From NCBI RefSeq assembly GCF_910592395.1, contig NC_088309.1, forward strand, positions 4,032,501 to 4,096,500: a DNA stretch of 64,000 nt, in the 5' to 3' direction. Source of the stretch: Lineus longissimus. Lineage: Eukaryota > Nemertea > Pilidiophora > Heteronemertea > Lineidae. Positions 33,701 to 48,700 of this stretch are shown one piece after another. Positions within the stretch are counted from its first letter, which is position 1, and each line of letters begins with the position of its first letter. Both the position numbers and the translations under genes were made by a program. The notes beneath the pieces were generated by a model that made no database searches, had not been told where the DNA came from, and saw nothing but the letters and a program-made list of their open reading frames with translations.

Positions 33701-36700
33701 ATGGACAATGTGGGTTGCTATTAACCCATGATTCTGGTCACTTTGGTGGATGGGTGAAGGGGTCTGCATCTTTTCCCATTATGTCATTTTAGTTGCAGAG
33801 AGACAGATCTGGTATCCTTGTATGTTGAGATGTACTGGGATCTGAAGGGCCGAAACTATAAGTAGAATGCCTATGATTATGATATGATCTTTAAACAAAA
33901 CTATTGACCGAACTTAAACTTTCCTCATATCCTTTAGCTTGCATTGTATGTCTTATATGATCTTGTCTCCATTGCAGGTCCTGAGCCAAATTCTGGGGGA
34001 GACGACATAATCATTGGAGACAGAGTATGGGTTGGAGGAACTAAGCCAGGACATATCGCTTATATCGGAGAGACGCAGTTTGCCCCTGGTGACTGGGCAG
34101 GCGTTGTTCTTGACGAACCTGTAGGAAAGAATGACGGTAGCGTTGCCGGTGTCAGATACTTTCAGTGTGAACCGAAACGTGGCGTCTTTTCAAAACTAGC
34201 CAAACTTTCTAAGGAGCCGCCAGAGTTACAACCGCCAGTCATGCCTGTCACCCCCGTGAACCGCATCAGTATGGCTAAATCCGGTGCTACCAACGGGAAC
34301 GCCTCAAAAATGACGGCACCGAAATCAGGCCTTGCTCGGAGAACTTCAACAGGGTCCTCTACCAATTTATCCAAAACATCTCCAGCGGGGTCCATGACTA
34401 ATTTACATGCAGACACTGCTAAAATGAAAGCTGGTGACCGTGTTTTAGTGAGTGGTTCAAAAGCTGGAATTCTGCGCTTTATAGGCGGGACAGAGTTTGC
34501 CAAAGGAGAATGGGCTGGTGTCGAGCTGGATGAGCCGCTAGGGAAGAATGATGGTGCTGTTGCAGGGAAAAGGTAACATTTGGCTATTTGTAGTGGCATG
34601 AAGAACTTTCTGCTATTCAAACTCACTGAGCAAATCTTGCGCTTTTGTCCCATACTGAAGAAGTGTTCTTGAGATGTTGTTTGAGATATGAGTACATTCA
34701 GAGCAATGCAGAAGAAGGAAGTCTGTTTTTATTAAAAATTTTATAGGTTCTTGCTCAATGCACCCACACCAAGGATGTTCCTGACCCAATTCTCTGAATA
34801 GTTCAATTGTATAACTAATGATCTAGACTAACGGAAATTTCTAATTAGTAAAAACGCCAGTTGACATAATTATAAGTTACAAGTGGAGTGTGCATACAAT
34901 GAAAGCCTTAATCGACTAGACATTGAAATGAATGCACTGGTGTTCTCTCATAGTAATGAAGTACAATTGATTAGTACCCTCTGGCAAAGGGAGAGCATCA
35001 AATTCTAATTATCTGTGCAATATGAGGAGGTAGTATTAACTCCTTACCAAGGTCTAGTCTGCTACACGTGGCTCGCCCTCGGTGTTAACTCAGCAGATAG
35101 TGATGCCTAAATGGAAACCAGAATCTCACTCGGGCCTCTGACTAGTCTTAGTTAGAGGTCACTTGTCCTTGGACACTAAATTCTCATTGATACCTTCTTT
35201 CTTTCAGATATTTCAGTTGCAAGCCCCTGTTTGGCTTATTCGCACCAATCCACAAAGTCGCCCGGGTCTCTGGAGGAGGTGATACATCAACCCGGCGTTC
35301 CTCCATCAGTAAACTGACCGGTCTGTCGAGTCTCTCGCGCGAGCGAAGCGGCAGTCAGGACTCTGTGAGCTCCATCAGCTCCACGGCCTCGAGTCTGTCC
35401 CGTAGTAGGGTAAGATTGGGAGTCACGTCACTGAATAGCCAGGTACATGCAGCAACTAATGCTTCTCTTCTGCTTCTCTCCTGTCCTAAGTCTTCTGCCT
35501 GTCAGCTTCAGAAAGGCATTCTACCTCATTCAAACATGCACTCATTTACAAATAACTTCATTGTATTGTAATGAGTATTATTTTATGAACTGAAATTTTT
35601 TAATACAAGAATAGTTCAATTATCTTTTGCATGACACCGGTGTTGTTCTTAGAAACAAATAATTAATTAATTGCTTGGGGCATTTATGATTTTTTTACTT
35701 CTACATGTATCAAACATTTTCTTCATGATCTGGCAAACTACAATTGATCAATTGGTATCTGAAAGAGAAAAAATATCCATGCAAAAGTTGCTTATGGTCA
35801 GAGGCCCTCTTCTAGTAGACACGAAAATAAATTAAGCTATTCTGTGGCATTGTATCATATAGATTCCATCTCCTTTCATTTGCAACTTGAAAGCAAATTG
35901 TGGCTAACGGAATCCGTAGTTTCTGTTCTTAGTGTCTGGCATAGGAATTTCCAACATGCCACATGGAAGCAGTAGTACTAGTTTATGCCAAAGTGACGTG
36001 GCAGTAGATTATCTGTGAATCCCGTAGCATCTCGTATAGTTCTGTACAGAACGAAACCTGGGGCCTGGGTATTCCAATTGGTATAGGGAGATCATTGGCA
36101 TAGTGGTTAGAGTGCCATGTTCCTAATAGGGATGTCCTGGGTGTGACACTCCTTTGTCTTGCATGGGAAAAAGACGCAAATGCACTTGCAGCTTCTGTGT
36201 CTATGCGCGATGCCTGGATCAATCTGGCTGAGGGACTGCTGGATGCGGCTTTACAAAAGATACATGTCGACTTGGGCAGCTTTGGCGCAAGATCTTGGGT
36301 CTATGGAAAAGTGCTTTTAGGATTAGATTATAATGACTTGAACATCCTGCCAAACTTGCTTTAGATACTGCTTTCCAAGAAATTTGCATTTCTTAATTCT
36401 GTCTAAAATATTTTAGTGTGAGCAGTCTGCTCCTGTATTTTAAACTAAATCAGATAGTTCATCTGTCCTCATTCACCGGAGATCATTGTTCTGTTGTCCT
36501 ATTCCATTAATCATCAACATTAAATCATGAAATTTATGACAAAATCGTTCGAATTGGAGAATTTGACCTATTCACTTTGCAACTTATGACAGTTATAACA
36601 CTGTATGAATGCACTTTAACGAACTCAAGTGAGAAACAATGATTCTTTTAAAGAACTTCTAATCATATCTTCTTTAAAGAAAATCGTTTAAAAATGTTTA

Positions 36701-39700
36701 ACTTATATTTTCACCAGCATTGAAATGTCAGACAGAAGACCATATATCTCTAATCTATATCTTTAAGGTTTTGCAAGGCTAGGACATGTGGGATGGAAAA
36801 AGATTCAACTTTGGAACCAGAGGGAACAACATGGGTTGCACTGATATGAGAAAGTTTGATGATTTTCGGCCAAGACGAATGGATCCATCTATCCAATTCA
36901 ACAACATGCCTTGCAAGACCTTACACCGCTAGATTTTGTGTTTCAATGATAAATTTTTCCCCAGTACAACATATTTTGCAATGTTTGACAATTTCAGCAG
37001 AAGACAAAAGTCAAATCATATCATGACGATTTGTCGTCACTGGTAGGTCAAAGCGACAAGTTTCTTATTTCCGCTCCTTGTTTCTGTTTATGATGCACAT
37101 CCTTCTGAAGCTGACAATACTGACGATCCTGTTCACGTACCGTCCATGCTGTCCCTAGGGGTGAGGTCTCAAGCCACTAGTCTTGTACATCAGTATCAGC
37201 GATGGACACTATAGGCCTGTTTCCACTGCTGTGGAACTTTACAGTTTGCCACTGCAGTGGAATTAGACCTTAAGATGAGATGCAAGACAAAGTACCAGAG
37301 GCTGAAGTCACTGGTGCAATGTCAACTACAGACTGCAGTGAGACTAATGCTTGTGAAACTTCACCCCCTATGTTCTGATGCATTGTATCTATTTAGGGTG
37401 GAAAGGGGTTAGTAACTAATATGATATCAGATGTCTCTCAGTGTGTCCGAGGTGGATGTGTCAGTCTTTGCCTACTTTAGTTCACATCTAATAAGACCAG
37501 ATTTCAGACAAATACTGACTGACATTTGGTTGTTCACTGCATATGTCATGTATGATGCAACGTGTCCCTCTCACATTAGGCAACATCTTCCAACACGATT
37601 TGGTTGTGTTTTTCAGCGCGTTGGTATGACCTGTTGCCTTCACACACATTGTCCCTCACTTGTGTGTGTTTCTCAATTCTAAGTCTTGTGCAAAGCAACC
37701 GCTCAAGTTGATACTGTTTTCTATTTGAGACACAAGTTTACCCAATCCCAGTCTGTTGTAAAAACAATTTTCCCTGTTTTCTCTAATCAGTGTTGAGAAT
37801 CCACACAGAATAATCAAACACAATATAATTTCAAAGATATTTCGTATTTGTTTCAGCCAAGTCGAACCGTTAAAAGCAATTCCCCAGTAAGATTTTCGTT
37901 CTTTATATTATATTCCCAGTTTTTCCTATCCTACTACCTGACCTTCAAAATGGAAGGCAGCCCTTCTCTCTTCCTGGTGGTCCCAAGCTTGGTGATTCCG
38001 TTTTAGCCTTGACCACATAAGCCCTCCCCTATCCCCTGAGTTTTCTGAGTGGGTTTTGCTTAGCCTTTAGCTTTTACAAGTTCTGGTTGAGTGGCCATTT
38101 GCGAATTTACCTTTGCTGTTCCATTTGAAACATATGGTTTATTGCAAAGTGTATCCTGTCCATACTTAAATACTTGTGTCTACCCATGAAGTCTTTAACC
38201 CCCAAATTTCAACCCCTTTCCACCCAGGTTCATTAATATTCATCAAATAATTAGAAAATAACATCTCATTATCACACCATTGTCTGTGGGCCGAAGAAAG
38301 TCATACAACAAAGTAATCTGATCAAAATTTGTATCAAATCCCTTATGATAAAAAAAACTTGCTTTGTGTATTTTCTTGATAGTAGTATCGGATGCATTGT
38401 GGATCTGATAACAGCCAAATTTCTCAGTTTAGCCCAATGTGACTTTCCTCTTCCGCAGTGTCTCTCCTTGTCCTGTCTCATTGTACTCTCCAGTGTTTGC
38501 TTCTAAGAGAGATACCACGAGAGAACAAACAAAAATATTTTGTCCAAAAGTGATTTTTTGTCATCAATGCATCTGACTGCAGCACTTGAACAGTCTGTAT
38601 TGTATGGGAATGCATGACTGCCAGATTTTGAAGGTGAATGTTTTACAGATATTCCAATTTGTTGAAATTATGCTTAAAATACCATTCCAGAATGGCTTTT
38701 TGCCCTTTCCTATTTGTTTAGGGTCTTTACGGTGCATAATTTGAGGGTTTTTCATTGCAATTTGTATAATTTGTGTGGTTTTCTCTTTAAGGACAAAAGC
38801 GAGCCAATAACCTGTCTTTTAATATTCTTCACACTTCCATGCGATTTAAAAGGCTTTGAAACTCCCAGTCCTTAAATCGACAATGTAACTGCCATCTTGT
38901 CCTTAAAGGGGAACTATTTTTGTTCATGAAAAGTGGTCTGGACATTTCTCTACATTGAGCAAACACAGCTTCCATTTGAATCATTTGCTGCATGCATAGA
39001 GCTGGCTTAGTAACGTCACCCCCGAAAAACTCAATCATTGATTTTGCAACTAATTGCATTTGCCATGTGTGTGTGTTTCTATAACTCATATCTTTTTCAG
39101 AGTGAGAGGTTAGTATTTCATGTAACAGCTAATAATGACCTGAGTTGCAAGTTTCCTTAAAAATTTCAGTCTTTTTTGTTTCGTATATAAAGGTCGATTT
39201 AAATTCTTGGGCCGGTCATGAAAACCAGAATACATGAGGGACATTGCATTGTCACTTTCTTCGTGGATCAAAGTTCATTGCAGCTCAGGCCAGGTCATCA
39301 TGTTGCTTTGCTTTTCTCATTTTGAGCAAGAATCATGGAAAAACTCTAACGGAATTGTTAAAACTAATTCTTCATTCAATTTTCATTTTTGTGTAAAAAA
39401 CGTTACGTGTATCTGTCAGTTACTTTTTATGTCTCCTATACTTAAGATTTTGTTTAAAATATCTACAAATTCCCACACAAAGAATGTTAGAATAGGGTAG
39501 TGGCATCTCAATAGGACATGCTGATTTTCACGTTGGATATGCATCAAAATGATGTCAACACACTGTCCCAACAGTGCTATACCCTGGTGACATTCAGCAT
39601 CATAATGCGGCAGCCATAGTTTTGCCGATATCCTATTAACAAATCAAGTATAACCATCTGATATTATACACAGGCTGAGAAGTTCTTACCACCTGTCCAA

Positions 39701-42700
39701 ACATTTTCTGAAAAAACCTCTCCCTTCCTTGATGATTTGTCATTATCAAAATAGTTGGCTGCTTCAGAATGATTAATGATGATTGCTTTGATAGTCTCAT
39801 CTATGTGTGATCAGATTTACCTGTATGGTTGTATTTTAAAACCATCTGCCATAGAATTTCCAGGAAATCTGGTCGTTCCACTGGAATTGTGAAGTGAAGA
39901 ATTGTTGTCTGTCAGCATTTGGTCCAGACTATATGATGTTACAATGAGTGGCTACTTTGGACATCATGAAATATCAGTATTGAATTGATTTCTGTTTAAA
40001 AATGAACTTTACACTTGTAAAGGAAAAAGTGAAGTTGAATTTCTTAAATTTCTGGCAAGACTATTGCATTTTCTGTCCATAAAGTTTTTCACTGTCCCTC
40101 TGTTGTTTTGTCTTCTGAGTTCATCTGGTTTTGTTAGACTTGTCTATTTTGTGATATACCTGATTTATAGACCTGTGAGCTATACAGATGATGGTGTAGT
40201 GACAAAAAGTGGTAATTTGATTACATTTCTAACTCATGTGACCAATTTTGGATATGATATTTTGACATTATGACCAATTCAGTATCGTTGCTAATAGTAA
40301 TACCACCAATTGCGACTTTGGTACGACCAACTGTAGGCCTACCAGTCTCTGGCTGATATCATGCCAGAGTATAAAAAAAACATATGAAGATTTATTTGAA
40401 CCATCAGTCATCTGTTAGCTTAGGCATGTTTATCTGTGGAACTTTCATATTGATGTTTGCTTATATGCCCCTGCTTTGCATGCTTGTGGTACATGAACAT
40501 GCATTTTCCTATGCTTTGAGTCGCTAAAAGGAAAGATGATTCTTCAACCTGTTTCAGTTTGTGATGTGTATCAATGAGCTGTTTAAGACATGTTGCTTTA
40601 TCCACCCTGGTGGAACAAACTGTTGTCCAGGCCCCGATTCCTCTGTCAGCATCAGCAGAAACATTGGTGTTCTGGGTGCTCTTTTTGTAAATGAAATTTA
40701 CTGAAGGAGATAATGGGCTATCTAATGCCAATAGAGCAACTGGGCCCGGACTATCAACCCCTGTATACTACACGTATCTTCTGGGAGATAAATCATAGGA
40801 AAGTGTACTTTGCATGTGCGTGTTATTAAAGTGCATGGTTTCGTCCCGCATATTTTGGCAAATGAAGTCGGAGAAGGGGAAAGTGGAAGAGGTCGTCCAT
40901 AAACATCAAGGGGGGGGGATTTCTTGAGCAGAGATTTAAGTGATTTAACTTTAACTTTAAGACTCAAGACATTGTACAGCCACGTGTGTTTGTAAGTAGT
41001 TGGTGGCAGGTCTCAGTCATTCACAATAACTAATACTAAAATCAACAGTGTTTTAAACAACTCTTCTTTATCAATGATAACAATCTTCTATAAAGGGATA
41101 TTTCATTCAATTTCCAATGGAGAATTGAAGGCGGGACATTTCATGCCTTGCTGTAGTGCATGTAGACATAGAAGGCAGTGTGCATGATGGCTGTGGTGTA
41201 AACTTCATGTGAATGTCACTCTTTTCTACATCACCTGGAGAACATGTGTACTAAACTTGAGAACCCTCTTCAAAATTGATCTGTTAAGTATCATTTCAGT
41301 GATATATGCCTGAGGAAACATGAATTGTTCAGGAACGGTCCAGCATATCCTCTGACCAAGGCCCTTGTTCAGTTCTCCAGGTGATGTGCAGGGTTGATCA
41401 TAAAGTACACAGTAGAGGAAAAGGGGATTGACTTAAGATAAGAGATTTTGAAAAGTATGCATCAGACAAAGGATGTCATCAGGGCTTATGAATACAAAAA
41501 ATTCGGGTTGGCTGCATGGTTTGAAAGAAATTTGGTTAACCAGATTCGGAGCTGGGAGGTGGGGGGAGCGGGGGGGTTATCTTCTGTGTATCGTATGGAC
41601 TTGATAACCCTGCTGCATGTTGCATGTTGTCTTACTGGTGGAGGTTGTGGCTCGTGCCCTTGTAGTGTAGTCCAGTCACTTGTCTAATCTGCTGTTATAA
41701 CGTGTAATCCTTATTCTGCTCCAACCATCACTAACAGGCCAACAAGACTCCGGGGTCAAGTCAGCGTCCAAGCTCACTGAACTTGAGCGCAACCACATCG
41801 GCCCTTCAGGTGAGCATACTGTTAATCTAAAGCCATTATGACGGGGAGGTTTTAAAACCCCTTCAACCAGCAAAGGTTTCGTTGATAAATCTTTATCACT
41901 TACCCTTGGAGATTGGAATATTCCAAGCATTGATACCGAATAAAATATGAACTTAGGTGTCGTCGTGAATCTGCGTTGTCGTCCAGCATTTTGGTGATGG
42001 TGTCTTGTGGATCAAATGGGGCAGATCAAGAATTTGTAAATGAACTGCTAGCAGGGACAGTTTTGCTATTATCCTGAAACAAGATCTGCTCCCACTTTTG
42101 ACTTTGAAGCATAGCAAACAGGGTCTGTCCAAATAAACCATCTTTTTGGAGGTCTGGGCTATTTTTGACCATTTTCTTCAGTTCACTAATCAACATTAGT
42201 TTAAAATTATTGCATGGTGTGTCAGTTACCCTTGAGTTGACCCCAGTTTCCAGATGCATTTCTGGACTGAGCAGATCGGAGGCTGCTGTACATGTAAATA
42301 TGTAACCAGTCCTGTATTGCCGTAGGCTTTTAACATCTAAGCTGGTCATAACCCTAACGCTAACTACTTGGCTCTCCTTTGCAAAAACATTTTAGTTTTC
42401 ATATATTATACGGGAGCTTTACAAATTGCAGATTTTCGATTTCAGCTAAGTATTATAAGGTAGTCAGTAATACAGGTTGTGTCTCTTAACTGCCCTACTT
42501 TCTGAGATACCTAGTATACATTTTTCAGCGTAAGACCTCTAGATCAAAATCATCGACCCTTGATGATCTGTCCGAGATATGGGTATGTCGTCTTCACGGA
42601 GCCAATTGTTTCTATGTCTTACAATAACAACCTTGCTACAGTCGATGAGCTCTCACACCGCACCTGTATAGTACTGTAAACTAGAAAAATTTTGCAGATT

Positions 42701-45700
42701 TCAAGAATAAAAAAAATTCTCAACAATTTTTGTTGGATTAACCAAAAGAAATTCACAATCCCCCGGAAAAAAAATCATGAAAATGTTATTTTTTAGGAAA
42801 TTTTATTTTTTAAGAAATTTTCACAAATTGCGAAAAAAGCGACGCAAAATATTTTGGTTTACAGTTTCACTTTTCACACTGACTCTGCCTTACAAAATTT
42901 AATGTGTTTTGTAGGAAGGAAACCTGGTCACCCAGACGCTTTATAACTGGTTGCTTTTTTGCTTGCAATTTTTGGTGGTGTGCCCCATTGAGTTCAAATA
43001 TTCATGTAATTAGAAATCGGACACACACTACTGTCCCAGCAATGAGATTGATAAGAAGTGTTGATTTTATAACAAATATTTTCAAATGAGCAACACCTTT
43101 GTATTAGTTGCACCTCCTCCAAAAAGTCTGACATCGACACCATCGCATGGTATTTGTCTTTGCATTAATTTGCTCTCTAGATTGGGTTGTGGGGACTGCT
43201 CACAATTTAAAACAAACCGATGCACAGGATAGATGGGGCTCACGCTGACAGAAACATCCAGTTCACAAGGTTGTGGTCTCACTGACACTGGCCAAAAATG
43301 TATTTCTGTAGAAATTAGATTCTGGCTCACGTGTTTGTCCCTGTTCTAATGTCCACCAAAGCTACCGCGCTTCATTCAGTAGCCCTTTTATGGAATTTCA
43401 ACAATGGGAAAGCACGACTTTTCCAACTATCTATGCTATAGGCTAGTTTTAGCATCTTATGAATTAACCTGCCGATGTTAGCTTTTGCTAACCCATGTTG
43501 CCAATGTTCCCGTAGAACTGTAGAAGCCATTTTGTGAGGTGCTCTGCCTCTTTGCTTTGTCTAATATTGTCAGCTAGATATAATGTCCCGAAATATTGTA
43601 TAAATTCCCTCGGGTATTGAATTTTCATAAAGTAGGGCCCAACATAAATGCTTGTAGTCCTGAAGTGCATCGGTATAGGAGTTGACCATTTACTTGCTAA
43701 GAACTGTTGATAAAACACATTCAGAAGGCAGTGATTTTCAAATTGAGGTTCTGATGCATTTTCTTGTCACAAATTTCTCCCAATCGGGTTATCACAATTC
43801 AATTGCAATTCATCCCTGGGAAAATTCCTGGCCCTGTTCTCTCTTTTGTGCTTATTTTTTGGTGGGGATTAAAATCTCCTAAATGATTTGGTGGTAGTAA
43901 TGTATTGTGGCTGTCCTTGATTTGCAAATCATTACCACCACTTGGTTGATAGGTAGTAGAGGGTTGGGTAGAGTTGGAGAGGTAAATATATCGTTGGTGA
44001 TAGAATGATATATACATGCTCAATAAAATCCCAAAATGTAGCTGTTAAATAGCATAACCTATTTCATGGGAGATCAGTTTATGATCTTAAAGTCAATTTG
44101 GACTTATAATGGACTTTTAACACAATCAGGACGAACAGGTATTAATCGTTTTGTTGCATTTAGCAAAATCAATGCATTTTTTTCTTTAGTTAATTTTTAT
44201 AGCTTTTTGAGATTTTGCCTTGATCATGCTGCGGATTAATATGGGCCAGTTTTGCTGAAAGTGATTTTGTTTTAAAAAGAGGAAGAATTGCCTCCAAAAG
44301 TGAACATCATACTCTACTACAATGTTTTTGTGGCCCACTTCTAATCTACAAAAGTTAATTCACATGATCTTTTGTGATTTCAGCATAATAAGAAAGGTTG
44401 TCGGCAATACCAAGAAGTGTAAACTCCAAAATATACTGTGTCATGTCCTTGTGTTCGTTGTGGATGAATTTCACATTTTCAAAAGTATCTTCAATCTTAG
44501 TAACTAAAAACTCTTCGAGGTTGGGCTCCTGCTCTCCTATATGAAGGTGAAAAAATCTCAAAATATTTTGGAGTTTTCATAACTTTCTTCAACCAGCACT
44601 TGACCAGTGTATAATCGTCAGCCAAATTTCTAATTCTCAACTCTACCATCCTCTGCAGAAGGCCCTCAAAGAGAAGGAGGAACACATTGAACAGCTCCTG
44701 CGGGAGCGTGACATGGAAAGATCGGAGGTGGCCAGAGCAGCAGCCCAGGTCGATGAAGTAAGTCCATTGACCTGTTCAATCCAAGACCATCTGTATTAGG
44801 TCCTCATCATAGGATAAGCTGTGGGCAATGTTTGAGAGTATCATGGGTTGTGAATTCAAAGCAGGATACCAAGTCTACCAAGTGTTTACCTAGTGTTGGA
44901 TCTTTAGCTTATAGGCGCAATGGAAAAAAGGGATTCAAGCTTGCCTTGGATTCATGACTCTTTGGTCATGTACCAAACCAATCAACTTCGTGGCAAAGCC
45001 ATTTGGTTTCAGCATCACTGATGTCCCTCTCTCTGTTCTAGGCCGAGAACCAGTTACTTACCCTGAGGAACGAACATGAGAAATACATGGAAGAAAATGA
45101 TGAGAGCATGACCAAGCTGAAGACCTTGATTACGAAACTGGAGAAAGAGAAGGTGGATATTTACTCACAGATGGAGGAGGAGAAAAGGTAAACTGGGTGA
45201 AATCACTCACTGCCAAAAACTTGTTACTTCTAAAAAGCCTCTAGCCAGAAAACCCCTTGATATTGACTAATAATGGTAGGAATTAAGTGTGACATTGTCA
45301 ACCATGATGTTCTCTAAACTTGACCCATTGTGTCAGCATTGTAGTCATGTCAAGGACAGAGATTGATGTCCAAATGACATCACTGCACGTACATAGTCTA
45401 ACAAGATGCTCTCTTCTTTGCAGGAAAGTTGAAGATCTTCAGTTCAGAATGGAGGAAGAGGAGATAAACAAAGATGACTTGACTGTAAGTAGCATTGTCA
45501 TGAATCTCATCAGAGATGTGAAGAAGCTTTTATCCATCTAGAAGTTTTCTCCCATTTTTTTGGTGTCCACAACATTTTTTATCAGTTGCTTTTAAGGATT
45601 AAATTCAATGTGATCAATTTCTGGCTTGTCAATATTTTCATATCTTGATGGTTTGAAAGTGTTCAACTTGTGTTAGGTGTTCAAACTGTTTGCTCGAAAA

Positions 45701-48700
45701 AGACTGAACCTGCAGTTAAGACGAGTATCTCATATGTATTTGATTCGGCAGATGATCTTAACCAGTCTGACTGTTGACTAGAATCTGAAGCAGGACTGCT
45801 TGTAATGGGTTTTAACATCAGAGATGTGCTCTGCTACAGTTTGGGGGCCAAAGTTTGAATCAAAGGGAGACCCAGATTGGTGTCAGATAAACTGGGCTAC
45901 CTGCACACTGATGCGGATCAGCAAACCAAAGTCACAAAACAAGAATGTGTTGAAGTGAGATTGAAACGGTTTTGGTATCTAAAGAGTAACAGGTGTCTTT
46001 GACTGACTTTCAGTCTTTCATGTTCTCTCCTTTTATCCATCAGTCGAAAATGGAGGATGAATCTTCAAAAATAGCGTCTTTTGAAAAAGCTTTGAAAGAA
46101 GAACGGGCAAAAAATAAGGCCCTTGATGATAAGGTTAAGACGCTAAAGGTAAGGGCATAGTCCATTTGGTGTCTGACAGGTGGCGCATATCACAAAGCCT
46201 TGTAGTTACTTCACATCATTTGAATTTAGACTCTTATAGTGATACACTCCTTGTAATTCCTGTGCACATGAGAGAGGGCTATATTGTTCATATCACTGGA
46301 GACCTGTTTTGACGACAGCGGTTGGCCACTTTCACAGGCCTTTGAGGACATTCAGATTTGCGCAGCTAAAAATTGCTTTGTAACTAACCCATTGCCTGTG
46401 AAAAGTCTGCCGCTGTAGAGGAAACTAACCTGGGTGAACAGACTCCTTTCATTTCTTCCTCAGAAGATTTGGTATTTTGATGAACAAGCAAACACTTTCA
46501 AATTGGAGGCTGATGGATTGTTGGGACTTGGATTGAAAATGCTAAAACTGCAAGGCTTTAGCTCCACCTGTTGGTATTATGGAGTAGTCCGCGTTCCCTC
46601 GCTGTCTTAACTACCTTACCATTTCATGTATAGATTTTCACTTGTTCATTTGTTGTTTAACCCTTTTCACTGCTCTTCCTTTTTTGCACCTTTACCTTTG
46701 TAAATGTACATATAGCGTTGTTGGCTGTTAATTTTTCGTGAAAAAAAAATGGGCTGCAAAATCCCCTGCATCCCCCCTGTTAGTGCCACTTGTGACTTTG
46801 CTGTCGAGGAATGGGGAATTTATTCAGCAAGATCTGAAAAGTTTTGATATTGAACCAGGGGCAATCATCTTGAACCACAAGACTTTGAGATCACTACCCC
46901 CATTTGCCTATCTTTATTGCAAAAGGATGAAGTGATACAAAACACTGGGAGTTTGGGTGGGGGCAGTATAGTAGACCACAAACGATAGATCTATTTCTTA
47001 CCCTGTCCAACCAATCATGTCCATTTCACGTACTCTTTTTTCTCGACATAGATGGAACAATCACATACCAAAATATTACTATTTGAGTATAATTTTGTAT
47101 CTACTCTAGTTCACCTCACAAGACCTGTCTGTCTTTCTATATATTTGTCGTGATAAACCAAGTGGTGACAAGTTTTGATTTCGTTTTAGTGGGAGATGCT
47201 TATGATTGAATATAAAATGACTTCTTTTCTCCAGTTTTGCAGTTAATATTCATAGAACATAGAACAGATAACCACATTTGCTGCATTTGCATAACATGCT
47301 TCATCATGCTCTTTGAAATCATTAACATTTTGTTGTGCTCATGTGATTGTGAGGCATATGGTGCAATTTGTGCCACAGCTGATGGTGGCACAGAGGGGAA
47401 TGTTGTAGAGATGTTGATGATTTTGAAGAAACGTTTATAACCCATTGCTGCGTTTGCTAATACTGCGTTCATAGAATCTGGTACAGGGTAGCAGTTTTTG
47501 GCCAGATTTGCTTGACGATTCGTTTCAGTTTGGCAGTTTAGAGGGATTGTTTTTGGATCATGTCTCATATAGTTTCCTGGTTTCTTTAAGCCAAAGGGGC
47601 AAGTAAATTGTACGAGCAGAGTTTCAGGAGGTGTTCTCTATCACAACAGGTCGTTACATGAGCACACCTACTCTTGTTTCTGACGGGTAGCAGTTTGATA
47701 GCTTTCAAAAAGGGATTTATGGAAGGCAGGAGTGAAATACTTGAATGGTTTTAGGGGCAAGTTGAAACTTGTACTACTTTAACTTCTGTTTCGTTCTCAT
47801 TTGTAATAGGAATTATATGAAAAGAACAAGGTTGAGCATCGCGATGCTGAAGATTCCGCCGTGGCCTACCTCGACCAGATTGAAGAGCTCACTCATAAAC
47901 TCTCTCAGGCTGAGAACAAGATCAAGGTGTTTGAAGAGACCAAGAGTCAAGTTGGTGCAAAGGTAATAGCACAAAAGTGAAGAATGAGACATCTGAGCTT
48001 TAGATGCTGGTGGTTTTCCCTTTATTTTCAGGAGCGGGATTTGGAATAGAGGAGAAATCTTCATTATGGACGAGAAGAGTTCCTTCTCTGATCCATTGAG
48101 TCAAAGCAGTGCATCTCTCTCAATGGATGACTGACCCAAGTTTAGCAAGAAACAATATCATGATATTGATGGAACGATTTCTTTCAGGCGGGTCAGCTGT
48201 CTGAAGCCATCAACGAGAAGAATGCGAAGATCAGTGATTTGGAGCAGATGCTACATAATAAAACTAAAGATATGAAGAGCACGGAGGCCAAACTGAATGG
48301 ATTGGTAAGTCTTGTAGTTGATAAGCATGTTGTGAGATATAGAGATTTCATACTCGTCCAACTCTCAGCTGTATTGAGAATGGGTTAAATTTAACTACGC
48401 AACTTTTTCATTAACTGTACTGAGATTTGTCAATTAAATTAACCTAGATTGCAATGTTTTCATAACACCAATTTGTCTTTATTGGGTTAGTCTCATGAAA
48501 TACGCTTGCGTTCATTTCTACTTTAGACGGAGGAGCTTCAAGAAGCAAAGAGAAAGAGTAAAAAGCAACAGGATAATATCGATGGTGAGTGATTTCAGAT
48601 TTAGAATTGATTTGGAATCACTCTCAGTCACAGATAGATGGATTGTTTATTAGAATCTAGTCGTGCAGTGGTGTTCGTGTGAAGATGTCTGACATACAGG

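Larger units (their letters stand above)
27745..33977. other. CLIP1 intron 1
   Basis: 6.2 kb, the longest intron, apart from the two candidate cassette exons at 28935-28985 and 32570-32608. Open frames such as 31078-31449 and 33006-33299 show no family resemblance. Overlapping copies of TACATGTA lie at 33623-33636. Confidence 0.6.
34573..44658. other. CLIP1 introns 2-6
   Basis: Apart from the short exons listed and a tRNA-like element near 36.1 kb, I see no genes or structured repeats. The frames in both strands are short and without family resemblance. Intron 4 (37887-41737) is 3.9 kb and AT-rich; 42700-42860 is an A/T-rich low-complexity patch. Confidence 0.55.

Noticed and set aside
34162-34653. 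163-codon minus-strand frame
   Set aside because: It is the antisense shadow of CLIP1 exon 2, which is clearly coding on the plus strand.
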